Source: Candidatus Methylacidiphilales bacterium (GTDB lineage Bacteria > Verrucomicrobiota > Verrucomicrobiia > Methylacidiphilales > JANWVL01). Taken from it: 41,455 nucleotides of DNA. Location of the stretch: contig JANWVL010000148.1 in the NCBI GenBank assembly GCA_025056655.1, positions 1-41,455 on the forward strand. The letters run 5' to 3'. How positions within the stretch are numbered: the stretch's first letter is position 1; every line of letters begins with the position of its first letter. Positions 26,993 to 34,890 of this stretch are shown in pieces. Made by a program: the position numbers and the translations under genes. A model generated the notes under the pieces. That model was given only the letters and a program-made list of their open reading frames with translations, was not told the origin of the DNA and ran no database searches.

Positions 26993-29363
26993 TCACCACC
27001 AAATAAGCGGTTTAATAAGACGCCAATCTGGATTTTGTAAATCCACTTCGCTGCCGTCTGTAAAGACCACCTTTCCATGACGAGTTGGGTCAGTGAGGTC
27101 AGGAACGATCCGCTGGATCGGCTTGCCTTGCAGGTTGGAGAGGGTCTCAGCAAGGTCGATATTTGGGTATAACCGATCCAGATATATCTGCACGGCGTTG
27201 TCCTTTATTTGAAGCACATTCGTTTGCTTGGTATCGCGCAGGAACAGGTAGCACAGTGGTTCGTTGGGCGTGACCGGGTCATAGTCTGCATAGTGCGTGC
27301 GCCGCAGCGTGTCTTCAAACTGTTCGAGTTCGTAGTATTTGAAGAAACCTCCGCCCTTCCAACCTGGTTCCGCAGATACACCTGATTGTTCTTTGTACAC
27401 AACAGACTTCATGCGCCTTAACAGCACAGTCTCGGAATGATTTCCAAACTCAATCGCTATATACCGACGCATCATTTTGTGGGCGACTGCTGCGGTTGTT
27501 CCAGAGCCAGCGAAGAAATCAAGGCAAACATCTCTCTGCGAGGCAATGCCGACCACGCGATACAGGAGATGTTCGGAGTTCTCTGTCTTAAATCTCCACT
27601 TGTTCGAGTAACCCTTTATGTCTAACCAGTTGTTGTCCACAACCACTGTTTCACGAGGCGGTATCCAGTACTTGACAGCTCCAATCCCCCAATCCTCTTT
27701 CTTTATGAACTCTAAACGCTTACCCGTACGCTCCCAGTAGTTCTCTAAGCTCTACCCCGTTGCCTGCGCCATTTTTAAGTACTCTTGGTAGTTTTCTACC
27801 GCGCGCAGTGCACGGTGCTTTTCCCACATCCATTGCCCTTTTTGTGGTAGCTCTCCAAGCAACTGATATCGCAATGTCGGACGATCCTCTGCTTTCCAGA
27901 AGGAGTGCCACTGAGCTTTAGCATGCTTACTACTCGCAGGTTTGACAATGTGAGGGAACCTTGTCTCCGCGTTCTTGGAGTACCAATACAAGTTGTCGTA
28001 GTTAACAGTGAGTCCTTTGATACTATCAAATTGCTTAGTAAACTCTCCTTTCGATTCTTCTGCACGACGAACTATTATTTCGTTTCTGTAGTTTTCGCGC
28101 CCAAAGACCAAGTCCATTAACAATCGTACAAGCATGTTTCCGTCATGACCAACCCTAAAGAATATCGAGCGTGAGACTGACATCATTTCGCCAGCGATCA
28201 TCAGCCTGTTTTCAAGCATGGTTAGCCAAGTGGAATCCTTGTAATTCACTTCGTAGTCATACTCAGCTTTCTTGCCCAGATTGAATGGCGGATCGATGTA
28301 AATACATTGCACCTTTTCCCTCCATTTCGGCAAAATCGTGTTCAACGCCTGATAGTTCTCACTTTTGATGAGCCAGCCGTCCAGCGCATCATCAAGATTG
28401 TCAAACAGCCCCCGAATCCACAGCTCCAAATCTTTGAAGTAGCGCGTGTCAACTGGCAAATACTGATAGCGCGGGTTGAGCCAACGCCCACACATCAGGT
28501 CTTGCTCAACAAGCTGCACAAGCGTAAAGGTGTCATCCACCATGCCCAGCTCGCGCCACTCCTGCACCTGCCGATCAATATTCTGGTGCTTTAAAAGCTT
28601 ATCCAGCACTTTCCAACCCCCTTCACGCGCCACAATCCTGTCCAGCGTAATCACATAGTGGCTGTTCAGCACAAACTTGGGCTTTTCCCAGATTTTGACC
28701 AGGTCATCCTCAAACGCAGCAATGTAGACGATCACGCGATACGCAACGCGCTTGAGCGCTTGCAGTTGCTTGAGACGCGCTTCTGTCCATTCTGTGTTCG
28801 GCTCCTCGCCTGGCTTGCCCAGCAGGTACTGCCACAGCCACAGGTCAAACTGCTCGCGCAGGAAGCCTTTCGCGTCCTTGCAGAGGAAGTAGTCCACTTC
28901 ACTTTGCCGCTCGAACACGCGGAATGCCCGCTCCAGCGTTGCCTCGGAAGGCACAGCGTCGGTGTAGCGCGTGAGTCCAAGTGCGTTGCGGATTTGGCGG
29001 CGGATTTCAACTAGGTCAGTTTGCCTACCGCGTTCCGAGTAAGTCATTGTGAAAACCAGCGCGCCATCGCTCTGGCGTATCTCCTTGAACTCAAATACTA
29101 GCTCGCGTTTCTCGTTCGCCTTCTTATGCTCCAACGCAGAGGCATCAAAGTAGAACTTGAAGCCGTCAACTTGGGCTTCCATACTGCGGAACAGGCGATC
29201 GGTCTTCGCGTAGTAGAGGCGTTGCGTCTTCCAGAAATGGCAACTTGACTAACGCCACGTCTAGCTGCCTCGCCATGCCGCCTGTGTTTGTCAGCGGCAG
29301 AGGGTGATAGGGCATCATCTCCCATGCGGGGAGGCTGTCCCTCAACCCGAATTGTTGAGACAT
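26993..29363 (-). pseudogene. Type III-like (beta-class) adenine DNA methyltransferase, one frameshift and one amber stop
   Basis: From the ATG at 29363 (MSQQFGLRDSLPAW) the frame shifts once in an A/T triplet near 29236. It then runs as a 476-codon piece to a TAG at 27752-27754 and continues in the same frame to 26993. The catalytic motif DPPF (CIYIDPPFNLG, about 28280) and the AdoMet-binding motif DFFAGSGTT (about 27515) are intact but separated by the TAG. The domain order DPPF then FxGxG is that of beta-class methyltransferases such as Mod of type III systems. The partner helicase follows. Whether any readthrough makes active enzyme cannot be told from sequence. Confidence 0.85.
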
Positions 29364-29412
29364 GCTCCAAAGGCTGACTTTAAATTAAATTAGGCTCGGT
29401 AAAGCACAATCA

Positions 29413-29688
29413 AAGTGGCAGAAGGTGATGAGGCTTTTGAAGGAGATGGCGGAAGTCTAGGACGCAGCGATGGGCAAAGAGCAGCAGATGATCGTGTCGA
29501 GCCTGTTCGAGCGTGTGATTGTAGGTCCAGACGCATAGCAGATTGTCGAGGTTGTGCCGGTGGAAGACTGCTCCGTCTTGCTCAAGGCGGCAAGTATGCC
29601 AACTGAGGAAGCGATGGGTGGATCATACACTCCATTCGCGACAAGCCTCACCCTCTGCCGAGAGCAAATCTGCCTTGTCAACGATTGA
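29413..29688 (+). pseudogene. Possible C-terminal end of a large serine recombinase
   Basis: A 92-codon frame interrupted by two TAG codons reads KWQKVMRLLKEMAEV, DAAMGKEQQMIVSSLFERVI and QIVEVVPVEDCSVLLK. A helical segment followed by a VERVIV...VVP-type end resembles the C-terminus of resolvase-type (large serine) recombinases. The catalytic N-terminal domain is not present. The assignment is tentative. Confidence 0.4.
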
Positions 29689-29721
29689 TAACACTGCCAT
29701 TTGTCGTTCACGAGAAACGCC

Positions 29722-29990
29722 ATGACCGACACCTTATCGATCACCCATCATCGCCCGCAGATCCCACCCTGTGCGCCCGGCTCGAACGCTTCCTCTTCGC
29801 CTCCAAAGCCGATGCCACCCACCGCGCCTACGCCACCGCCTGGCGCGAATTCGACACTTTCTGCCGGGCCAACGGCTACGAAACCCTCCGCGTCCCGAAC
29901 CCTGTCAAGCTCCCTGTCATGCGCACCACCATGGCCGGCATCCGCCGCGCCCTCGGCACATACTCATACGGCAAGGCGCCGCTCCTGCAA
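29722..29990 (+). pseudogene. Tyrosine recombinase, N-terminal (core-binding) fragment
   Basis: After a start MTDTLSITHHRPQIP and a frame change near 29757, the sequence codes for a SAM-like core-binding domain (ARLERFLFASKADATHRAYA, TAWREFDTFCRANGY) and the start of the linker (MAGIRRALGTYSYGKAPLL). It then ends abruptly at about 29990, where VapC-like sequence of the opposite strand begins. The catalytic domain with R, H and Y is missing. Confidence 0.65.
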
Positions 29991-30017
29991 GGTGTGAGTG
30001 TCGAGCAGCACCTTCAT
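29991..30017 (-). pseudogene. First nine codons of a VapC-type toxin gene
   Basis: MKVLLDTHT, the usual start of a PIN-domain VapC toxin with its first catalytic Asp, begins on the TGATG overlap with the antitoxin stop. It is cut off after nine codons by the recombinase fragment. Confidence 0.5.
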
Positions 30018-30231
30018 CACATGTATGGCTCAAAGTCCTCCAGCGGCGCATCAAAATCGTCGGGCATCCAAATCATGTCCTTGTCGCTGCCGAATCGTCG
30101 GCGGTGCTTCCTGACCGACAAATGCAGCGCAGTGCCGTCCTCGGTCACGATGACGGCCTCTTCTCCCTCCGTGCCGCCTCGACCAGTGCAGGCAGATTCG
30201 CCTAGGCTTCCTCAAGCACAACTTGCACCAT
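30017..30231 (-). pseudogene. Phd/VapB-type antitoxin, one stop and one frameshift
   Basis: From the ATG at 30231 it reads MVQVVLEEA, stop, ANLPALVEAARR. After a one-base shift it continues EEAVIVTEDGTALHLSVRKH and ends MIWMPDDFDAPLEDFEPYM. This is the pattern of Phd-like antitoxins that precede VapC toxins. The toxin gene starts on its stop codon but is truncated. The module is dead. Confidence 0.6.
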
Positions 30232-30473
30232 GTGCCTTCACCTCTGCCCTCTGTATATCACCTCGTTGCCACCCCGTCGCAGCAATGTAGCTACACTGAC
30301 GCCCCAACCCATCGCTTAGTGCTTGCGGCTGTTCGGCTCTGCCCTGCGCGACGACCTTATCCCCCACCAGCGACGTTGACCTACTGGCATCGTTCATCCC
30401 CCAACGCTCGCCGAACCCTGCTCGACCTTGTCGCTGCCGAGCAAGTACTCGGCCACTGGCCTAACTGAAAGGC

Positions 30474-30499
30474 TGCGCCGTCCCAAGCAGGACGGCGCA
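30474..30499 (-). terminator. Hairpin after tRNA-Asp
   Basis: A perfect 10-bp stem (TGCGCCGTCC / GGACGGCGCA) with a 6-nt loop, 12 bp beyond the 3' end of tRNA-Asp. No U-tract follows. It is probably a transcription terminator or processing structure for the tRNA. Confidence 0.5.
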
Positions 30500-30510
30500 T
30501 GCGACGACTG

Positions 30511-30584
30511 CGGAAGCGACGGGATTCGAACCCGCGGTCTCTGCCTTGACAGGGCAGCGTGGTAGGCCTCTACACCACGCCTCA
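30511..30584 (-). tRNA. tRNA-Asp (anticodon GTC)
   Basis: Anticodon arm CTGCC-CTGTCAA-GGCAG gives anticodon GTC (Asp). The T arm is GCGGG-TTCGAAT-CCCGT and the D loop contains GG. The acceptor stem pairs at six of seven positions; position 1-72 is T-C, a mismatch. The 3' end is followed by CA rather than a full CCA. It may be functional with a weak end pair, or slightly decayed. It lies in GC-rich imported-looking DNA beside recombinase remnants, as expected for a tRNA used as an integration site. Confidence 0.75.
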
Positions 30585-30668
30585 AGGCTCAAATTGAGCA
30601 ACGAGAAATCTACCCTATCTCCGTCTTTTGCTTGCGCTTCATCCACATCAGGCCAGGGCTTAATCAGG

Positions 30669-31934
30669 CCAGGGCTTACGCACCACATAAGGTGATCATA
30701 AGGTCTAAGCGACGAGACCCCTTTGGCTATCGAGCTGCTCGCGGAGCACGCTAAGCAAATCCAGGACTTCCGCCGCGACCTCGGCAAGCGCTACCCGTTG
30801 TGGTATGTGGTCGTCCTCGCCGCCATGGCCGTTGTCGGTGGCGCTGACAGTTGGCTGGACATTGCTGCCTTCGGGCAAGCCCGCCCTGCCCTGCGTCGGC
30901 AGCTGTTCGAGCATGAATACGGCACGAACAGCCCACGACACCTTTCGACGCGTCTTTGTCTTCTTGCCGTTTGCCAGCATCCAGCGCTGTTTCAGGGACT
31001 GGCTGGCGGCGATGCAAGCGGCTAGTGTCTGCAGCTGAGCGAAGAAGAGGTGCTTGCCGCTGACGGCAAGGTGCTGCGCGGTAGCGCTGAGCGGCGCACA
31101 GGCCAAGCCACCCTACAGATGGTGACCCTGTATGGCCTGTACAGGCCATGTACGCCACCCAGACGGGCGTCGTGCTAGCACAGGACGTGGTGCGCGCGGA
31201 AGCAGCCGGCAATGAGATTGCGGCATTGCCCAACATGTTGGCGCAGGTTGAGCTGCGCGGTCACGTCATGGTGACCGATGCGGGACACGCGCAAAAGCCC
31301 AACGCCCGTGCCATTACTGAGCGCGGGGCGAGTATGTATTTGCCTTGAAGCGCAATCATGCGCGGCTGTTTGAGACGCTGCAGCAGACTTGGCAGCGTGA
31401 GCAGCCTGAGGGGATTCGTCAGGCGCAGCATGAATACTTGCACACCGAAGAGCGCGGGCACGGGCGTTGCGACCGACGCGAATGCTGGCTGGTTGCTGAT
31501 GCGGAGTATCTGAGCTATTTCGCTCAACAGGTGGATGCATGGCCGAAACTAGGCGCGGTTAGTTTTGTGCGTCGCTGGCGACGCTCTTGGGGAGAGCGAG
31601 CGTGAACAGGTGAGCTTCGATTAGCCTGAAGCAGGGGGTCAGCCCCTTTGCGCGCGCGGTGCGTGCCTACTGGCGGATTGAGAACAGCCAGCACTGTGCC
31701 TTGGATGTGGTGTTTGGCGAAGACCTCAGTCGGGTGCGTAAGTGGTACAGCGCAGAGGACTTTGCTGCGTTGCGACGGGTGGCGTTGAGTATTCTGGGGA
31801 GTGGGCAGTCTGGTGAGGAGGATGAATGCGCATCAAAGCGAGGCGCTTGCGCGCGGCGCGCAGCGACGACTTCTTGCTCACGGTGCTGGCTTGCACCGCA
31901 CAGAACCTTAAAATTCCTGATGCGTAAGTCCTGG
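30669..31934 (+). mobile_element. Decayed ISAs1-family insertion sequence, copy B
   Basis: About 1266 bp with inverted ends CCAGGGCTTACGCA and TGCGTAAGTCCTGG (one mismatch). No target duplication is evident (TAATCAGG on the left, TAAATAAA on the right). The left end is preceded by a short tandem repeat of its own tip (AGGCCAGGGCTTAATC). Less decayed than copy A. Confidence 0.85.
30723..31927 (+). pseudogene. ISAs1-family transposase, frameshifted
   Basis: It opens with AKQIQDFRRDLGKRYPLWYV and GGADSWLDIAAFGQARPAL, as in ISAs1 transposases, and shifts frame near 30920 (then TFRRVFVFLPFASIQRCF, DWLAAMQAA). Later pieces include VMVTDAGHAQKPNARAITER (catalytic Asp region), FALKRNHARLFETLQQTW, CDRRECWLVADAEYLSYF and a C-terminal ENSQHCALDVVFGEDLSRVR ... 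RRVALSILGSGQS. It ends at TAA 31925-31927 inside the right inverted end. Several frameshifts and stops make it inactive. Confidence 0.85.
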
Positions 31935-32526
31935 TAAATAAACTACAAAAATGAAATTACTGGCGACATCCATTAAACGATAATCACCAAAATTAACTAG
32001 ACGATGTCTACCGTCATTATTTAATTTCTTATATATATAATTATCTGTAAGCTAGAATTACGATAAAATAGTGAACACAGAGCATTTCACGTCGGTATTC
32101 TGCACACAATATAAATATATCATTGCGTCTAGCAAATGCTATTGTCTTTTAACTTAATTAAATAACCAATCCATTCACTGATCAAACGATAGTACAGATA
32201 TTAGTGATGGAGGAGATATAGATATTTTATGGTAGCGCTAGTTTTAATGGATATGCTGCTTGCAACAATCTTTAGCATGAGCCAAAAAGCAAGCTTGATC
32301 TTGAAGAGGGACTTCAACGGAAGAAATGAAGTTAACTGAATAGATTAATTTATATTACGATGAAATATAAGATATAAAAATACTTTTTTACGCCCACATC
32401 TAATAGGAGAATTATTTATTTGTTAAGCATGGCAAGCTGTTTAAAGTAAATTGATTTAATAGACAACTATCGAGAAACCATTCACTACTCGATGTACCAT
32501 AAGATACACAAAGATATCTCCTCTAT
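31935..32526. other. AT-rich intergenic region
   Basis: About 590 bp between ISAs1 copy B and tRNA-Asn. I find only short frames; the best is 36 codons from about 32230 (MVALVLMDMLLATIFSMSQK...), with no support beyond an ATG. No repeat, RNA gene or hairpin was found. Confidence 0.55.
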
Positions 32527-32599
32527 CTCCTCGAACAGGGCTCGAACCTGTAACCCCTCGGTTAACAGCCGAGTGCTCTGCCTATTGAGCTATCGAGGA
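32527..32599 (-). tRNA. tRNA-Asn (anticodon GTT)
   Basis: 73 nt with a perfect 7-bp acceptor stem (TCCTCGA/TCGAGGA), D arm with AGCTCAATAGGCAGAGC, anticodon arm CTCGG-CTGTTAA-CCGAG (anticodon GTT, Asn) and T arm ACAGG-TTCGAGC-CCTGT. Discriminator base G. CCA is not encoded. Confidence 0.95.
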
Positions 32600-32612
32600 A
32601 TGCTTCTATATT

Positions 32613-32618
32613 ATTATA
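32613..32618 (-). promoter_or_regulatory. -10 box (TATAAT) of tRNA-Asn
   Basis: TATAAT on the minus strand, 13 nt before the mature tRNA 5' end. This allows a 5' leader of about 6-7 nt for RNase P. Confidence 0.5.
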
Positions 32619-32829
32619 CAGCAGCAAGATTAGAAAAAAATTAAAGAGGCTGGGGTATATTACTGATCGAATATTTCATTATTTTAATGGCGTGATAGAT
32701 AAACGTTGCATGTTTAAAACAAAACGAGAGGATTGGATATAGATTTATAGAACTAATCATAATTTTCGGCAGTGAATAAAATAGAATACATGAAGTATCC
32801 AAAGAGACATAAGCGAATTGGTGGTCAAA

Positions 32830-33539
32830 TGAAGCAAGAATCACAGCAACAGCCAGCGCTACCTGTGCAAGGTCTGTAATCGTCATTTCACCCCTCAGCC
32901 CAACCCAATCGGCTACTCGCTTAGAATCCTGGCCAAGCCGTCGAGATGTATCTAGATGGCCACCGCTTCCGACGCATCGGGCGCCATCGGCGTGTCAAGT
33001 GCGTAATCGGTAGCCACCTAGGTCAAGTGCGCCGGTGAACGTGCCTTGGCTGCCCTCATCCCACAGCCCCCAACCGACGACTAACCCATCGTCGAGCTTG
33101 AGAGCAGTTCACATTCGTCGGGAGTAAAAAACGCGCCGATCTCATCACGCAGGTCGATCGCCGGCGCGCACTGCGTGATGAGCTGGTAGATGCTCTATCC
33201 CGCGATGAAGGGGTGTTGCAAGCAGTGGTGGATCAAGCACCATGCGCATGTCAGTATTGCACTGACGGCTTCAGTGGGTATGCCGCTTTGAACTACCGTG
33301 GCGGTAGTCTCTAGTTGCGCCGGGCAAGTCGCAGACCTATTCAGTTGAAGCAAGTCTTGCCGAATTGCGGGGGCTCTCGCTCACTTAGGCCGACGGACGC
33401 GGTGATTTTCGCGGTGTGTGGAAGCGCTGTTGCAATTGGTTGTGCCCTTGTGCAATGTTGGAATCGGCGGCATCCCTTCAAGCAAGCGCATCTGGGTTAT
33501 CAGAGCTATTCGCGGGACTACGCAAGTATTTGGATTTAG
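32830..33539 (+). pseudogene. IS1-like transposase, nearly full-length but decayed
   Basis: It starts within the zinc-finger region (SQRYLCKVCNRHFTPQPNP), continues VEMYLDGHRFRRIGRHRRVK in another frame, then a weak FTFVGSKKRADL piece near 33110 and CQYCTDGFSGYAALNY near 33270. It ends with the C-terminal CWNRRHPFKQAHLGYQSY and RDYASIWI. This is the order of IS1-type transposases. Frameshifts and stops separate the pieces. GC-rich within AT-rich DNA. It is the most complete of four related relics in the window. Confidence 0.75.
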
Positions 33540-33676
33540 AAACTCCCTAATTTTTCATAAGCGCAAAATAATCGACATAATTTTATATTTACCCATAGAT
33601 ATTGAATTATGCAATAATACAAGGTATTATTCGCGTGATATCTGTTACATATCACTACAAACATTTAAAGGACAGG

Positions 33677-33695
33677 TATATCTTCTTAAGATATA
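33677..33695 (+). promoter_or_regulatory. 8-bp inverted repeat overlapping the DUF1874 promoter
   Basis: TATATCTT-CTT-AAGATATA is a perfect 8-bp inverted repeat ending 3 nt before the ATG at 33699. The right arm contains TAAGAT (33687-33692), which is exactly 6 nt before the ATG and could be the -10 box. A protein bound here would block transcription, so this is a candidate operator. Confidence 0.4.
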
Positions 33696-33698
33696 AGC

Positions 33699-34082
33699 AT
33701 GGTGATACTAATGAATTCTTCTATGATGCCTGAGCCTGATTTAGCGTACTATCCCGCAAGAATATCGCGAGATAAATTTGTGGAATTAGTACGTCAAGCT
33801 CATGAGATGGGTTTGTTAGAATCTTATATCGGTTATGAAGCGACGTGTAAGCACATTGAGGATATTAGCCAAATTAAAGTCGCACTTAATCGTGAACCGG
33901 TCTCGCTGAAACATGGAGATATGATTTTAGTGTGTAAGCTAAAGTATAGGCTTGCAAACGCCGATATGAAGAATGATAAATCTTTTCAGGACACGATAAA
34001 TGCAGATGATTTTGAGTACTGGCAAATTGATGTTCGCGATTATGATTATTCAAACTATTCTTCTTCTTCAGCTATTCCGTAG
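33699..34082 (+). CDS. DUF1874 (AcrIII-1/Crn2 ring-nuclease family) protein lacking the catalytic His
   Basis: A 127-residue protein matching the family in order: N-terminal strand MVILMNSSMMP, then PARISRDKFVELVRQAHEMG, the signature SYIGYEATCKHIED, then NREPVSLKHGDMILVCKLKY and RLANA. The family includes viral AcrIII-1 and cellular Crn2 enzymes, which cut cyclic tetra-adenylate made by type III CRISPR. In the family signature GHxxT the His is catalytic; here it is Tyr (GYEAT). The Glu of the later R-L-x-E-G motif is also missing (RLANA), while the Arg is kept. It may bind a ligand without cutting it. The last 40 residues are acidic and Tyr/Ser-rich. Its end overlaps the opposite TadG-like gene by 28 bp. 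No CRISPR genes are in the window. Confidence 0.7.
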   Translation: MVILMNSSMMPEPDLAYYPARISRDKFVELVRQAHEMGLLESYIGYEATCKHIEDISQIKVALNREPVSLKHGDMILVCKLKYRLANADMKNDKSFQDTINADDFEYWQIDVRDYDYSNYSSSSAIP

Positions 34083-34498
34083 GAGAGAGTTGCTGGGCTG
34101 TAACCTACCACAGATCCGCCAAACCATCTTAGACCTAATGGCGTCACCGATCTAAATGGCAGAACAACGTATATATCATATCCGGTGTGTCGGCTTTTCT
34201 CTCTTTTGATATCTTTTGTAACTGGCCGACAGATTACCCTGATCTCCTGGTCATTACAATTTACATTCATGCATATGGCGCGCGTAGCTTCGCCACAACT
34301 ATCATAGATGGCCAGACCATTTCCGTCGAATTTAGCGCCCTGGCTAATGCTAAGCGCGCCAGTTAACGCGATGTTATTTGCGATCCTAGTCTGGATGACA
34401 TAGGCAGAAGATTCTAACGCTCCTATAGCCGATAGCATAAATAACAAGACTACGCCCATAGCTAATATGCTATGGCCTTCTCCTCTTCTGCCCTGCAT
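34055..34498 (-). CDS. TadE/TadG-like pilus-associated protein
   Basis: A 147-residue protein starting MQGRRGEGHSILAMGVVLLF: a short basic start and one hydrophobic helix (about 11-33), then an extracytoplasmic domain with Cys residues (DSCGEA, RAICMNVNCND, RVICR). The GxG-plus-helix start is typical of TadE/TadG-like 'pilus assembly' proteins. It lies 6 nt after the 51-residue pilin-like gene, so they form an operon. Its 3' end overlaps the DUF1874 gene on the other strand. Confidence 0.6.
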   Translation of the reverse strand: MQGRRGEGHSILAMGVVLLFMLSAIGALESSAYVIQTRIANNIALTGALSISQGAKFDGNGLAIYDSCGEATRAICMNVNCNDQEIRVICRPVTKDIKREKSRHTGYDIYVVLPFRSVTPLGLRWFGGSVVGYSPATLSYGIAEEEE

Positions 34499-34504
34499 TG
34501 TTTT

Positions 34505-34660
34505 TTATGGTATTGTGCCGAAGATATTTTCGACCTGTGATGCTCTCCTATTAAAGAGATTTATAAATCTTACGACAACCACAGCGATTATTCCTGCGAC
34601 AGCTAGACCGAGAATATACATCAAGATCTGGAATAGATCCCCTGCAGCTTTTCTGTTCAT
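34505..34660 (-). CDS. 51-residue single-helix protein, small-pilin-like
   Basis: Begins MNRKAAGDLFQILMYILGLA, then a hydrophobic helix to about residue 32 and a polar tail RRASQVENIFGTIP, stop TAA. A short basic start ending in Gly followed by a long helix is the form of Flp-type pilins, though the usual Glu at +5 is not present. TACAAT lies 7 nt before the ATG. It is the first gene of an operon with the TadE/G-like gene. Function tentative. Confidence 0.6.
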   Translation of the reverse strand: MNRKAAGDLFQILMYILGLAVAGIIAVVVVRFINLFNRRASQVENIFGTIP

Positions 34661-34667
34661 GCCTATG

Positions 34668-34673
34668 ATTGTA
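34668..34673 (-). promoter_or_regulatory. -10 box (TACAAT) of the small-pilin/TadG-like operon
   Basis: TACAAT on the minus strand with a 7-nt gap to the ATG at 34660; leaderless type. Confidence 0.5.
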
Positions 34674-34857
34674 GCATTACAGGAAAAAGAATCAAGGGTT
34701 ATTCGGAGTACAGCACGAAATTGTAACTAAAATGTTTATTTCGCCTGTGATATAGTTATATTAATTTCATCGTAGGGAGCATTGTAGTTATCGCTCATGT
34801 ATACCGTAAAGCCAAGTTTAACTTATAAAAGTATGGTCGGGAATAGCCGTAATAGTC

Positions 34858-34886
34858 TTGACATAGGTATATTTCTGTATTATCAT
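34858..34886 (+). promoter_or_regulatory. Promoter TTGACA-17-TATCAT
   Basis: A consensus -35 TTGACA (34858-34863), a 17-bp spacer and TATCAT (34881-34886). Start of transcription should fall at 34891-34894, on the ATGATG pair, so the first ATG at 34885 is probably not used. Confidence 0.65.
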
Positions 34887-34890
34887 GAGT

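Noticed and set aside
27752-27754. Amber codon as a sign of an altered genetic code
   Set aside because: TAG terminates the 484-residue gene at 21313 and occurs in many decayed frames; no amber tRNA was found here.
32641-32886. 81-codon minus-strand frame near tRNA-Asn
   Set aside because: It runs into the IS1-like relic on the opposite strand and lacks a start signal; it looks like chance.
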